In this document: positions 42,674-51,525 of the stretch, piece by piece | Layout: each line of letters opens with the position of its first letter | Position numbering within the stretch: position 1 is the first letter of the stretch | Source: Spirochaetota bacterium | GTDB lineage: Bacteria > Spirochaetota > Spirochaetia > Treponematales > UBA12059 | Reading direction: 5' to 3' | DNA: 64,000 nucleotides | NCBI GenBank assembly: GCA_026398615.1 | Contig: JAPLSN010000043.1 | Span: forward strand, 58,871-122,870 | Notes under the pieces: generated by a model | Seen by the model: only the letters and a program-made list of their open reading frames with translations | What the model was told of the DNA's origin: nothing | Databases searched by the model: none | Position numbers and translations under genes: made by a program

Positions 42674-43605
42674 GCCGGACACGGCGCGCGAAGCTCGGGG
42701 CGGTCGTCATCCTCCTGGCATGGATGGGCGTGTTCGCGTGTGCGCCCCCTCCCCTGCCGGAACGACATGCCCTCGTCGTGGGAGTCGCGAACTACGAGGA
42801 TCCGGACATCAACGACCTGATGGTGCCAGACGACGATGCCAATTCGATGGCCGCATGTTTCACTGAAGATGGCTATACCGTTGTGACGCAGATCGACGCG
42901 GCCGCTACGAAGGACGGCATCCTCGCTGCAATTGCAGCCTGGGATTCGCTTCCCGAAGAAGCCATGGTACTCGTGTACTTTTCGGGTCACGGCTTTCGCG
43001 CGGAAACAGCCTCCGGTGACGATATGGAATACATCGCGCCTTGGGATACGGTGGTTTCGCCGAGCGTCGACATCGCGACCCTCATCTCCTCGGAGGAACT
43101 GCTCGACGCCCTCGAAAGCATACAGAGCCGGCACCGTATCCTGATTCTCGATTCGTGTTTTTCAGGCGGCTTCATCCCCGACGGTTCCGGCGGCGTCGAT
43201 TTCGCGCCGGAGCGCTTCGATCCGGCGTCAGGCCCGCCCTACGACTATCCCGGCTACGGGATACTCTCCTTCGAAACGATGGCGCGCATCGCGATCGGAT
43301 CCTTCGGAAGCGGCGACCGGTCCGTCATCGTCCTGAGCGCCGCCGGCTCCGGCGAATCGTCCTGGGAGGACGGTACGCACGGCATCTTCACGGCCGGGCT
43401 CCTCGCGTCGAGAACCAGGGGCGACAAGGACGGGGACGGATTCGTGACGACGTCGGAAGCCTTCAACTACGCACGCGAGCGGGTGAAACGTGAATGGAAC
43501 GAACTCTACGGTGATATATACGACGACCCACCCGGCGAATACAGGGATTTCCTGCCCCGCATGGATGGGGGTTCCCGGGACTACATCCTGTTCGAAACTC
43601 CCTGA
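42670..43605 (+). CDS. Caspase-like (peptidase C14 family) lipoprotein with EF-hand-like loop
   Basis: The 311-residue protein has a signal sequence ending VFACAPP, so Cys24 is probably lipidated. The caspase/metacaspase fold is indicated by HALVVGVANY, the catalytic His107 in YFSGHGFR and the catalytic Cys163 in LILDSCFSGG, with an IVLSAAGSGESSWE strand later. Near residues 251-263, GDKDGDGFVTTSE has the DxDxDG-x5-E pattern of a calcium-binding EF loop, placed where metacaspases often depend on Ca. A Cys protease facing the periplasm is likely; no substrate is known. It is coupled to the upstream barrel gene. Confidence 0.8.
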   Translation: MSRTRRAKLGAVVILLAWMGVFACAPPPLPERHALVVGVANYEDPDINDLMVPDDDANSMAACFTEDGYTVVTQIDAAATKDGILAAIAAWDSLPEEAMVLVYFSGHGFRAETASGDDMEYIAPWDTVVSPSVDIATLISSEELLDALESIQSRHRILILDSCFSGGFIPDGSGGVDFAPERFDPASGPPYDYPGYGILSFETMARIAIGSFGSGDRSVIVLSAAGSGESSWEDGTHGIFTAGLLASRTRGDKDGDGFVTTSEAFNYARERVKREWNELYGDIYDDPPGEYRDFLPRMDGGSRDYILFETP

Positions 43606-44012
43606 TTGGTGGCAGTTCGTTCCGCGATCCATACTTCGAGGACGGGGCCGTCGAGCGGAGCCGCGGGAAATCGATGGAGTTCTTCAGGCGCAATGAACTC
43701 GAGCGCATCGTGGACCCGCAACTCCGCGGCCTCAGGATCGAATTCGGCGCGCAGGACGATGAAGTCGAAGCGTCTCCCCCGGAGCGTCGACTCGTTCCTG
43801 GCAAGCTCGCCCTCTTCGATTTCCGCAACGATCCCGAATTCCTCGAAGAGTTCCCGGGCCAGGGCAGTCCGGGCATCTTCGCCGGGCTCCAGCTTCCCTC
43901 CCGGCAGTTCCCAGAGCCCCGAGTCGTTCTGCCCGGGGCCGCGCCTGGCCAGCAGGATCCGTCCTCCGCGCTCGACGAAAGCTGCGACGACTTTCGTCGC
44001 CGGGGAGCTCAT
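43581..44012 (-). CDS. Nudix hydrolase (MutT/NudG-like)
   Basis: The 143-residue enzyme has an intact Nudix box: GGKLEPGEDARTALARELFE followed by EFGI, with Gly, Glu, Arg and Glu residues in the GX5EX7REUXEEXGU pattern. The N-terminal VVAAFVERGGRILLARRGP and GLWELPGG fit MutT/NudG-type (deoxy)nucleotide pyrophosphatases that clean oxidised nucleotides. Its 3' end overlaps the convergent caspase gene by 25 bases, and its start overlaps the PC4-like gene stop (ATGA). Confidence 0.88.
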   Translation of the reverse strand: MSSPATKVVAAFVERGGRILLARRGPGQNDSGLWELPGGKLEPGEDARTALARELFEEFGIVAEIEEGELARNESTLRGRRFDFIVLRAEFDPEAAELRVHDALEFIAPEELHRFPAAPLDGPVLEVWIAERTATNQGVSNRM

Positions 44013-44245
44013 GACGGTTCCCGCAGGAAGGGACCGAGGGCTTCCACGAGCTTCGCGGCTTCATCCCGGGTCAGCGTGACGCCCTTGCCCATGCGCAGGT
44101 GGCCCGGATCCCATGCCCTGATGTCGAGCTTGGGTTCGCGATCGTTCCACGACACGAGGTTGAGCTCGGTCTTCCAACCGCGTCCGCCCTCGCCGAGCAC
44201 CGCGAGCTGTTGCTTGATTTCGAATCTGATTCCCTTGTCTTCCAT
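44009..44245 (-). CDS. PC4/YdbC-like single-strand nucleic-acid-binding protein
   Basis: The 78-residue protein matches the bacterial YdbC/transcriptional coactivator PC4 domain: RFEIKQQLAVLGEGGRGWKT, NLVSWNDREPKLDIRAWDP, GKGVTLTRDEAAKLVEAL. These form a curved beta sheet and a helix that bind single-stranded DNA or RNA. It is coupled to the Nudix gene. Confidence 0.8.
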   Translation of the reverse strand: MEDKGIRFEIKQQLAVLGEGGRGWKTELNLVSWNDREPKLDIRAWDPGHLRMGKGVTLTRDEAAKLVEALGPFLREPS

Positions 44246-44317
44246 GCCTTCATGCCTCCGACGAAGGATAACCGATCGCCGACGCGTCGCCGATCGGCAC
44301 CCCCCGCGAAAAAATCA

Positions 44318-44803
44318 TCAGCTGATGAAATCATCCCGCAATTCCTTCACGAACTCGGGGAACCTGAACACGATGATGCCCGATTGCCGGATCATCATTT
44401 CCGCGTTGCCCTCGGTCGCCATCTTCTCGAGAGCCGCGCGGACCTGGTCGACGCTGTAGTTGCTGTCGAGCGCGACTTCTCCGGGAGTGACGAGGCCCTC
44501 GTTGCGTTTAGCGGCTCGCAGGATCGCCTTTTCGATGCTGTCCTGCGTAGCCGCGACGGAGCGCCGCAGTTCGTCGAAGGTGCCGGATTCCATGGCGTTC
44601 TTGAGGCTGTCGCGAATGTTGGCGTCTTCCACCTGCCTCCGAAGGGTGAAAAAATCGTAGATGGAACCCATCATCCCGAGTCCGCCCGTGCAGAACCATA
44701 CCACGCCGCTTCCGAATTTGCCGAGGTAGAAACGGTGGAGCCCGAACGCCCCGAACCCGCCGATGAGCCACAGCAAGTATGCCTTGGTGGCATTGTATTT
44801 CAT
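44318..44803 (-). CDS. TM2-domain protein with C-terminal helical domain
   Basis: The 161-residue protein starts at ATG 44803 with GGAGG 7 bases upstream. The first 50 residues are a TM2 domain: two membrane helices with GGFGAFGLHRFYLGKFGSGV and the DxF pattern (YDFF). The cytoplasmic tail has a helical region and a winged-helix-like end (NYSVDQVRAALEKMATEG). TM2 proteins have no settled function. It is divergent from asnS. Confidence 0.75.
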   Translation of the reverse strand: MKYNATKAYLLWLIGGFGAFGLHRFYLGKFGSGVVWFCTGGLGMMGSIYDFFTLRRQVEDANIRDSLKNAMESGTFDELRRSVAATQDSIEKAILRAAKRNEGLVTPGEVALDSNYSVDQVRAALEKMATEGNAEMMIRQSGIIVFRFPEFVKELRDDFIS

Positions 44804-44890
44804 GAAGAACCTCCGCGAAGGTGACGGATGCCCGGCATCGGGCAAGGCCCGCATATACTTTACCACGCGGAAACCGGGTCGACCAGCCCT

Positions 44891-44920
44891 TTGACGAGGG
44901 CTCCCGAAAAGTGCTATCAA
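44891..44920 (+). promoter_or_regulatory. Promoter of asnS
   Basis: TTGACG (44891-44896, 5 of 6) and TATCAA (44915-44920, 4 of 6) are 18 bases apart. The predicted start is about 44927, immediately before a perfect hairpin. Confidence 0.5.
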
Positions 44921-44927
44921 TGAACGA

Positions 44928-44955
44928 CGCGAACGGCGCACCTGCGCCGTTCGCG
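44928..44955 (+). promoter_or_regulatory. Hairpin at the 5' end of the asnS leader
   Basis: CGCGAACGGCGCA (44928-44940) pairs perfectly with TGCGCCGTTCGCG (44943-44955), a 13-base GC-rich stem with a tiny loop. It ends about 15 bases before the AGGAG ribosome site. It could protect the mRNA 5' end or serve as a control element; there is no T tract. Confidence 0.6.
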
Positions 44956-44979
44956 AGGAATCCCCCTCAGGAGCAGGCC

Positions 44980-46365
44980 ATGACGAGCGTCAGGGAACTC
45001 ATCGGATCGCGGGCGGACGGCCGCCGCGTCGTCATCAAGGCATGGGTGCGCACCAAGCGCGAAACCAAGAACGCGACCTTCCTCGAGATCAACGACGGTT
45101 CATGCTTCTCCAACCTCCAGTGCGTGTTCGACGGCGATGCCGGAGCCGGCATCGCAACGGCGATGGAAAAGGCGACCACCGGCGCATCGGTCGCAGTCGG
45201 CGGAACGCTCGTGGAATCGCCGGCTGCAGGGCAGCCCGTGGAGCTGAAAGCCGATTCGCTCGAAGTGATCGGTGTTGCGCCGGTCGATTCCTATCCCCTC
45301 CAGAAGAAAGCGCACTCGCTGGAATTCCTTCGCGGTATCGCCCACCTGCGACCCCGCACGAACACCTTCGGAGCCATCGCGCGGATGCGCAACCAGATGG
45401 CCTTTGCCGTGCACAGCTTCTTCCAGGAACGCGGGTTCAACTACGTGCATACCCCCATCATCACCGCCAGCGACTGCGAGGGCGCCGGGGAAATGTTCCA
45501 GGCAACGACCCTCGACCTGGACGCCTTGGCGAAGAACGGCGGCCCTGTCGACTATTCGAAGGACTTTTTCGGCAAGAAGTCCTACCTCTCGGTATCCGGC
45601 CAGCTCAACGTCGAAACGTACTGCATGGCCCTCGGCAAGGTGTATACTTTCGGTCCTACCTTCCGTGCGGAAAATTCCAACACGACCCGGCACCTCGCGG
45701 AATTCTGGATGATCGAGCCCGAGATCGCCTTTGCCGAGCTGCCAGACAACATGGCACTGGCCGAGGAATTCGTGAAATATCTCCTCTCCTGGGCCCTCGA
45801 CCGGTGCCGGGAGGACATCGAGTTCTTCGACAAGCGCGTCCAGCCCGGCCTCATCGCGATGCTGGAAAGCGTCCGTTCCTCCCGCTTCGCCCACATGACC
45901 TATACCGACGCGGTGAAGGAACTCGTGGCGCATGAGGAAATTTTCGAATTTAAACCGTATTGGGGCTGCGACCTGCAGACCGAGCACGAGCGCTACCTCT
46001 CCGAAACCATCGTCAAGGGACCAGTAATCGTCACGGATTATCCCAAGGAGATCAAGGCGTTCTACATGCGCCTCAACGACGACGGGAAGACGGTCCGCGC
46101 CATGGACGTGCTCGTGCCGATAATCGGCGAGATCATCGGCGGCTCGGAACGCGAGTACCGCTACGACGTGCTCTTGGCGCGCATACGCGAGCTTGGACTC
46201 GACGAAAAAGCCTACTGGTGGTACCTGGATCTCCGCCGCTTCGGCACGGCTCCCCATGCCGGGTTCGGCTTGGGTTTTGAACGCCTCATGCGCTACGTGA
46301 CGGGCATCGAGAACATCCGCGACGTGATCCCCTTCCCGCGCGCCGTCAAGCAGGCCGAGTTCTGA
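44980..46365 (+). CDS. asnS: Asparaginyl-tRNA synthetase
   Basis: The 461-residue class IIb synthetase charges tRNA-Asn. An N-terminal OB-fold anticodon-binding domain (about 1-115, [20 protein letters not shown]) is followed by the catalytic core with motif 2 ([18 protein letters not shown]) and motif 3 ([15 protein letters not shown]). The start at 44980 is set by AGGAG 6-7 bases upstream; longer in-frame starts would run through the leader hairpin. Length is normal for AsnRS and distinguishes it from AspRS. Confidence 0.96.
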   Translation: MTSVRELIGSRADGRRVVIKAWVRTKRETKNATFLEINDGSCFSNLQCVFDGDAGAGIATAMEKATTGASVAVGGTLVESPAAGQPVELKADSLEVIGVAPVDSYPLQKKAHSLEFLRGIAHLRPRTNTFGAIARMRNQMAFAVHSFFQERGFNYVHTPIITASDCEGAGEMFQATTLDLDALAKNGGPVDYSKDFFGKKSYLSVSGQLNVETYCMALGKVYTFGPTFRAENSNTTRHLAEFWMIEPEIAFAELPDNMALAEEFVKYLLSWALDRCREDIEFFDKRVQPGLIAMLESVRSSRFAHMTYTDAVKELVAHEEIFEFKPYWGCDLQTEHERYLSETIVKGPVIVTDYPKEIKAFYMRLNDDGKTVRAMDVLVPIIGEIIGGSEREYRYDVLLARIRELGLDEKAYWWYLDLRRFGTAPHAGFGLGFERLMRYVTGIENIRDVIPFPRAVKQAEF

Positions 46366-46450
46366 CGCTGCCGGGTATGGGCAAACGGCTTGCCTCCGGA
46401 CGGCGCGGACTGCAGGGTTACTTCCAAGCCGCGTACATGCCAGCAGTGGC

Positions 46451-47692
46451 GTGAAAAGGCCTTCCATGACCCTCGCCCCGATCGTCCTGGCGGCAGCGCT
46501 CGCCGCAACCGGTCCGTCCCTCGGCGCCGAAGTACGTCCGGACTCGGGTTTGTCCGGGATCAACGCGCGGAGCGCGGTCGTGCTGTCCTTCCGGGACGGT
46601 CTCGTGCTCTGGTCCAAGAATCCCGACGCTCCCATACCGCCCGCGAGCGTGGCGAAGCTCGTGACGCTCTACGTAGCCTACGAAGCCATCGCGGCGGGCG
46701 AGATCGGCAAGGACAGCGTCATCGTCCCGCTCGAGTCGGAATGCGAGCCGAACCTGCCGTATCGCTCGTCCCTGATGTACCTTCGTCCCGGGATGCGCGT
46801 CACCGTACTCGACCTCATGCGCGGACTCGCCGTGGCTTCGGGCAACGATGCCGCGCTGGTGCTCGCCCGCGCGGTGGCCGGATCGACCGAAGCATTCGCG
46901 GAACGCATGAACCGCGCCGTCGCCTCGCTCGGCCTTTCGTCCATGCACTTCGTCGAACCCTCCGGACTGTCCGAGCTGAACATGGTGACGGCGCGTGAGC
47001 TGGCGCTTTTCGCACGCGCGTACCTCGAGCGCCATCCGGAGGCGCTCGGCGAACTCCACTCGCTCACGTCCTTCGAATTTCCCCGCGCGTCCAACATGCC
47101 TCCCGGCGTCAAGCCCTCCCCCGATAGTACATACCTTTCGTCGCGGAACGCGCTCTTGGGCGGCTACGAAGGCTGTGACGGCCTCAAGACGGGCTATATC
47201 GACCAGTCGGGATACAATTTCGCCGTGACGGCGAAACGGGGTTCGACGCGCCTGATCGTCGTCACGCTCGGCGGTTCGGGCAGGGATTCTACCGAAGGCG
47301 GCGAAAACCGCGTCCGCGACGCGAAGCGCCTCCTCGACTGGGGATTCGGTGGTTACGTCACGGCCAGCCTGCCGCTCCCGGAAATCCCGTCCGTCCGCCT
47401 CTGGAAGTGCGCGCAGGGATCGATCCGCCCGGTTCCGGCCGAGGACCTGGCGGTCACGGTTCCCAAGGACAAGGCGGGGAAACTGGCTGTTCGCGTCGAA
47501 ACCGATGCTGAAAAAATCGGCCCCGTCGCGAAGGGCGACATTCTCGGAACGATAACCGTGACCGCGGACGGTTCCATCGTCCGCAAGATCCGGCTCGTCG
47601 CCGAAAGGGCCGTCGGAAAGGCCGGACTGCTTGTCAGGATCCTTCATTCCATCGCGCTGTTTTTCCTGAAACTGTTCAGTCGCGGATCCTGA
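46451..47692 (+). CDS. dacA: D-alanyl-D-alanine carboxypeptidase (PBP5/6 type)
   Basis: The 413-residue protein has a signal sequence, then the three active-site motifs of class C low-mass PBPs: Ser66-x-x-Lys69 (PASVAKL), Ser130-Gly-Asn (ASGNDA) and Lys246-Thr-Gly (LKTGY). A beta-rich domain (about 305-385) and a C-terminal hydrophobic/amphipathic helix (ILHSIALFFLKLFSR) for membrane attachment complete the PBP5 plan. It trims the terminal D-Ala of peptidoglycan pentapeptides. GTG 46451 gives a charged signal N-region; ATG 46466 has the better ribosome site, so the start is uncertain. It overlaps the convergent mutY by 17 bases. Confidence 0.92.
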   Translation: MKRPSMTLAPIVLAAALAATGPSLGAEVRPDSGLSGINARSAVVLSFRDGLVLWSKNPDAPIPPASVAKLVTLYVAYEAIAAGEIGKDSVIVPLESECEPNLPYRSSLMYLRPGMRVTVLDLMRGLAVASGNDAALVLARAVAGSTEAFAERMNRAVASLGLSSMHFVEPSGLSELNMVTARELALFARAYLERHPEALGELHSLTSFEFPRASNMPPGVKPSPDSTYLSSRNALLGGYEGCDGLKTGYIDQSGYNFAVTAKRGSTRLIVVTLGGSGRDSTEGGENRVRDAKRLLDWGFGGYVTASLPLPEIPSVRLWKCAQGSIRPVPAEDLAVTVPKDKAGKLAVRVETDAEKIGPVAKGDILGTITVTADGSIVRKIRLVAERAVGKAGLLVRILHSIALFFLKLFSRGS

Positions 47693-48527
47693 CGATCCCT
47701 CCCTCGCACGCGACGATGCGCTCCGACACGAGCGCTTCCAGGGCCTTTTCGAAACGCTCCCGTTCCATGCCGACACTTTCATAGAGGACATCACGTCCCA
47801 GCCTCCCCTTCGCGAGGCCTGCCACGATCGCTCCCCTGGCCTGCCTGAGGGATCCCGTGAACCTGGCCTGCCTGACGTAGCCTGCGCTCCGCGTATTGGG
47901 ATTGGGCGCGATTTTCTTGAGGGCCGCCCCGTAGTCCATGAGCGCATACTGCCACTCCCTCGGGTCTTCCCCCGCGAGGGCCGCTTCGGCGAGGGGAAGG
48001 ATATCCCGGTCATGGATGTTCCGCAGGCCAGCGAAGCAGAAATGGATGAACACCGCCCTGATGTTGGTTTCGATGAAAGCGACGCGTGTCCCGAACGCGA
48101 AAGCCATGATTGCGCGCGCCGTATAGGGACCTACGCCAGGCAGCTTCCTCAAGCCCGCTTCGCCCCGCGGGACGCGCCCGCCGAATTCGCCGACTATCGC
48201 ACGGGCGGCATCGCGCAACGCTACCGCCCTCCGGTTGTACCCGAGACCGCTCCAGAGGGCCAGCACTTCCGCGAGTCCCGCTGCCGCGAGCACGCCCGGG
48301 TCCGGGAAACGCTCCATCCAGGACAGGTACTTCGGAATGACGCGCGACACTTGCGTCTGCTGGAGCATGACTTCGGAAACAAGGATGGACCAGGGATCCC
48401 TCGTGCGCCGCCACGGAAAGTCCCGCGGCGTTTCCTCGTAGTAGGCGTGGACGGCTTCCTGGAGTTCGCGCAACCCGGACAAGGTTCCTGGACCGGAACG
48501 GCTTGAGTCCGGATGTCCGCCGGTCAT
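47676..48527 (-). CDS. mutY: MutY-like adenine DNA glycosylase lacking the Fe-S cluster
   Basis: The 283-residue protein is a HhH-GPD glycosylase: Glu52 in SEVMLQQTQV matches the MutY catalytic Glu, and LPGVGPYTARAI is the helix-hairpin-helix. The usual MutY Asp appears as Glu153 (FIETNIRAVF). The four cluster Cys after ALMDYGA are absent, and the C-terminal Nudix-like recognition domain is replaced by a short winged-helix-like tail. This fits a clusterless MutY clade. MutY removes A mispaired with 8-oxoG. The ATG overlaps the chemoreceptor stop by 4 bases. Confidence 0.82.
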   Translation of the reverse strand: MTGGHPDSSRSGPGTLSGLRELQEAVHAYYEETPRDFPWRRTRDPWSILVSEVMLQQTQVSRVIPKYLSWMERFPDPGVLAAAGLAEVLALWSGLGYNRRAVALRDAARAIVGEFGGRVPRGEAGLRKLPGVGPYTARAIMAFAFGTRVAFIETNIRAVFIHFCFAGLRNIHDRDILPLAEAALAGEDPREWQYALMDYGAALKKIAPNPNTRSAGYVRQARFTGSLRQARGAIVAGLAKGRLGRDVLYESVGMERERFEKALEALVSERIVACEGGIVRIRD

Positions 48528-50785
48528 TCCCGTTTCATGAGCGCCGACAGGTCGCCCGCGATCGAGCGGCTGGCCGCCGCCAGGTTCTGAAGCGCGGACG
48601 ACTGTTCCACCAGGTTCCGGTCGTGCTTCATGATGTCGTCCGAAGCGCCGCTGACCTCGCCCGTGCAATCGAAAAGCGTCGACATCGAACCCCGCACCTG
48701 CGATGAATATGTCCCCTGCCTTGCTGACTCGGACTTGACCCTCGACGCCGAGGAACCTATATCGTTCAACGCGGCTTGGGCTTGTGCGCCCTGTTTCCGG
48801 CTGCTCTCCGCGTCCCGGACGATCGTCCGTATGTTGAGGGCCGCCCCGGCCGTCTCGCCGGCCATGTGGTTAAGAGCCTCGGCCGCGCGGACCGATGCCT
48901 GGGTCGCTTCCCCGACGAGGCCATCTATCGAGTCCATGATCTCGCCTATCTTGCAAGCGCGGTTCGCCGAAGCCGCCGCGAGCTTCTTGATCTCCTGTGC
49001 GATGACGGCGAAACCTCGGCCGAACTGCCCTGCATGCGCGGCTTCTATGGATGCGTTCATCGCGAGCAGATTGGTCTGCTCGGCGAAATCGTTCACGGCG
49101 TCGACGATGCCCCGGATTTCGCTGGATCCCCTGCGAACCTTCTCGATCGCGCTCGAAAGTTCGACGACTTCGCGTTCGCCCTGCGAACCGACGAGCGAGA
49201 GCGCGTCGGAGAGCGCCGCGGTCTTCTCGATCTCGCCGGCCATCCGTCCCACGCCTTCGAGAAGACCTGTAACGATCTCGAGGCCGTTTTCGAGATTCAC
49301 CGTCTCGGATTCGAGTTCGGCGTCGACTTTCTCGATCGACCCGAGGAGGCCCGTCACCGCCTCGCGGGCTTCGGCGAGGGCTTCGTTCTGTCGTTTGACG
49401 CTCGCTCCGATCGACGTGCCCGCATTGGCGGACCTGCCGGCGGCGTTCGACACGTCGGCCACCGAGGATTCGAGTTTTCCCGCGACTTCGCTCGTCTCGT
49501 CCACCGCCCTTCCGATTTCGCCGAACAGGCTTTCGAGGCGGTCGCGCTGCCGCTGGATCTCGACGGTATTCCGGTTGAGATCCTTCTGGAAACGGGCGGT
49601 CCTCCAGGACATGGCCACGAAGACGGAGAGATTGAGCGTGAAAAAGGACATGCCCTGGAGCCAGGCGAAGGGATCGACGCCGATCATCTGGTATATGATG
49701 TCGTGTATGCCGAAACCGATGCCGACGACGAGGCCGACGATGATCGGAAGGGCGTCAGGGACGCCTTTCATCGCGGCCCTGGCCACGATGAACGTCCCGA
49801 AAAGGATGCCCGCGAAAACGGGGAGCAGGCTCAGGTTGAAAACCACGTTGAGCTCGGCTTCGCCCTTGGCGTTGAGGATGAAGGCGATGAATACGACCGC
49901 CATCTCCGCCATGATGCCGCCACGCAAGATCCTGTTGTCGCAGATGCCGAAAAAACGCATGAAGAACAGGATGAGGAATCCCATGGAAAGGGTCAGCGCC
50001 GCTCGCGCGATCGCCCTGAGCAGGAGTCCGGTGGTGACGAACCTCGCTGCCCCGAGATCGTAGAAGTAGAGGGCTATGAAGATGAGCGAAAAGGAGAAAA
50101 AGAGGAACGCGTGTTCTCCGGGATTCGCGACGAACTGAGCGATGAAGTATATCCCGATGAACAGGCAGATCGCCGCCAGCACGACGTAGAGTTCCCCGTT
50201 GAAGAGGTTCTGGACGTTCTCGAGGAAGTCGGCGCCTTCCAGGTTCACAAGCTGGAAACCCGGCAGGAAAGTGGCGGTGCCCTTGGTATAGCAGCGCAGG
50301 GCCAGGCTGACGGTCCCATCCCCGTCGACGAGGCTGGAGGGAATGAGCGCGGTATTGGTCAGGCCCGGCCGCATGAAATATCCCGGAGGCATGCCGCCGC
50401 GAAGGCCGATCAGCACGCCGTTCACGTAGATTTCCATGGCTGCCCACGCCTTGCCCGTGTTGAACCAGACGGGTTTGCCGCGGAGTTCGGGAGGTACGAC
50501 CAGCTTGGCCCTGAGCCACCAGTACCCTTCCGGCATCCCGAGTGCGATCCTCGAGGGGATTCCGGCGGCGATCCATGACGAATCGTCGAATCCCGGGGAA
50601 CTGCGGGCGGGATCGTCGCCGACCGAAAAGACCCACCCGTCGTCCGCCGCCATCATCAGGCGCGGTCCCTGCCCATCAGGCGCGCTTCCGGACGAGACGC
50701 CGGGCTCGTTACCGGGAGCGGCATGGAGTGCAGCGACGGCAGCCAGGCAAAAGAGAGCGAACAGGGGAACAGCGTGTCGTTTCAT
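48524..50785 (-). CDS. Methyl-accepting chemotaxis protein with 7TMR-DISM-type sensor
   Basis: From ATG 50785 (GGAG 6 bases upstream) the protein has 753 residues. A signal peptide precedes a jelly-roll extracellular domain (about 40-190, with WLRAKLVVPPELRGKPVWF). Seven hydrophobic helices follow (about 205-420). The cytoplasmic part is a coiled-coil MCP signalling domain; its hairpin tip is EQTNLLAMNASIEAAHAG with GRGFAVIAQEIKKLA. Such receptors pass ligand signals to CheA/CheW. The 7TMR-DISM sensor is less common in MCPs than Cache domains. Confidence 0.88.
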   Translation of the reverse strand: MKRHAVPLFALFCLAAVAALHAAPGNEPGVSSGSAPDGQGPRLMMAADDGWVFSVGDDPARSSPGFDDSSWIAAGIPSRIALGMPEGYWWLRAKLVVPPELRGKPVWFNTGKAWAAMEIYVNGVLIGLRGGMPPGYFMRPGLTNTALIPSSLVDGDGTVSLALRCYTKGTATFLPGFQLVNLEGADFLENVQNLFNGELYVVLAAICLFIGIYFIAQFVANPGEHAFLFFSFSLIFIALYFYDLGAARFVTTGLLLRAIARAALTLSMGFLILFFMRFFGICDNRILRGGIMAEMAVVFIAFILNAKGEAELNVVFNLSLLPVFAGILFGTFIVARAAMKGVPDALPIIVGLVVGIGFGIHDIIYQMIGVDPFAWLQGMSFFTLNLSVFVAMSWRTARFQKDLNRNTVEIQRQRDRLESLFGEIGRAVDETSEVAGKLESSVADVSNAAGRSANAGTSIGASVKRQNEALAEAREAVTGLLGSIEKVDAELESETVNLENGLEIVTGLLEGVGRMAGEIEKTAALSDALSLVGSQGEREVVELSSAIEKVRRGSSEIRGIVDAVNDFAEQTNLLAMNASIEAAHAGQFGRGFAVIAQEIKKLAAASANRACKIGEIMDSIDGLVGEATQASVRAAEALNHMAGETAGAALNIRTIVRDAESSRKQGAQAQAALNDIGSSASRVKSESARQGTYSSQVRGSMSTLFDCTGEVSGASDDIMKHDRNLVEQSSALQNLAAASRSIAGDLSALMKRE

Positions 50786-50810
50786 CCGATACTCCATTCG
50801 TACCGTTCTA

Positions 50811-50849
50811 CAATAAAACAGCCGCCGGCCTTTCACAAGGGCCGGCGGC
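50811..50849 (-). terminator. Rho-independent terminator of the isc operon
   Basis: On the minus strand GCCGCCGGCC (50849-50840) and GGCCGGCGGC (50830-50821) form a perfect 10-base stem with a 9-base loop, followed by TGTTTTATTG. It begins about 48 bases beyond the nifU stop and just before the chemoreceptor gene. Confidence 0.85.
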
Positions 50850-50897
50850 CGCGGCGAACCGCGATTCATTCAGGCCGCATGAGGCTCCGTCGACCGC

Positions 50898-51494
50898 TCA
50901 GGCAAAAATATGGACATACTCGTGCAGGAGCTCTTCCGCAACCTTCCGGCAGCCGCCGCAGACCGTACCGACCTTGGTGCGTTCCTGGAGCCCTTCCCAA
51001 TCGCGCGCGCCGCCCCTGACGGCTTCTTCGATATCGCGGTCGTTGATGCCGAGGCAGGTGCAGATGACCTTAGCTCCCTCGTTCTTGAAAAGCCCGGGCC
51101 GCCCCGTCTTGTCGAGCCAGGAATCGATGGCCGCGCGGAGGGCCTTGTCGCCGAGCACCGAGCAATGGATCTTGTTGTCGGGAAGGCCGCCCAGCCTGGA
51201 CGCGATGTCTTCCGGCTTGATGTTGTAGGCCAAGCGGATGTCCATGCCCTTGACCACCTCGCTCAGCATGGACGTGCTCGCGATGGCGCTCGCGCACCCG
51301 TATGTCTTCCAGCGGACATCACTGATGACGTCGCCTTCGAGCCGGAGCATGAACATCATCTGGTCGCCGCACTTGACGTTTCCCACGATCCCTTCCGCGT
51401 CGGGGACAAAGGCTTCGTCCGGGTCGAAGACGTTGCGGGGATTCATGAAGTGATCCTTGACGACGTCCGAATAGAGCCACTGAAAAGCGTCCAT
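50898..51494 (-). CDS. nifU: Fe-S scaffold protein, IscU/NifU N-domain plus Bfd-like domain
   Basis: The 198-residue protein has an IscU-type domain (about 1-130) with the three cluster-binding Cys: Cys42 (KCGDQ), Cys67 (YGCASA) and Cys111 (HCSVLG). A Bfd/NifU-middle-type [2Fe-2S] domain follows (about 140-195) with Cys145, Cys147, Cys179 and Cys182. The C-terminal Nfu domain of full NifU is absent. It receives sulfur from the desulfurase encoded just upstream. AAGGAGAG precedes the ATG. It is the last gene of the operon. Confidence 0.93.
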   Translation of the reverse strand: MDAFQWLYSDVVKDHFMNPRNVFDPDEAFVPDAEGIVGNVKCGDQMMFMLRLEGDVISDVRWKTYGCASAIASTSMLSEVVKGMDIRLAYNIKPEDIASRLGGLPDNKIHCSVLGDKALRAAIDSWLDKTGRPGLFKNEGAKVICTCLGINDRDIEEAVRGGARDWEGLQERTKVGTVCGGCRKVAEELLHEYVHIFA

Positions 51495-51525
51495 CGATAC
51501 TCTCCTTATCCGGGCCGGTTTCCGC

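Noticed and set aside
45100..46635. 511-codon minus-strand frame opposite asnS
   Set aside because: Fully explained as a shadow of the asnS codon pattern.
48776..50578. 600-codon plus-strand frame opposite the chemoreceptor gene
   Set aside because: Composition is Arg/Glu/His-rich without motifs; shadow of the MCP gene.
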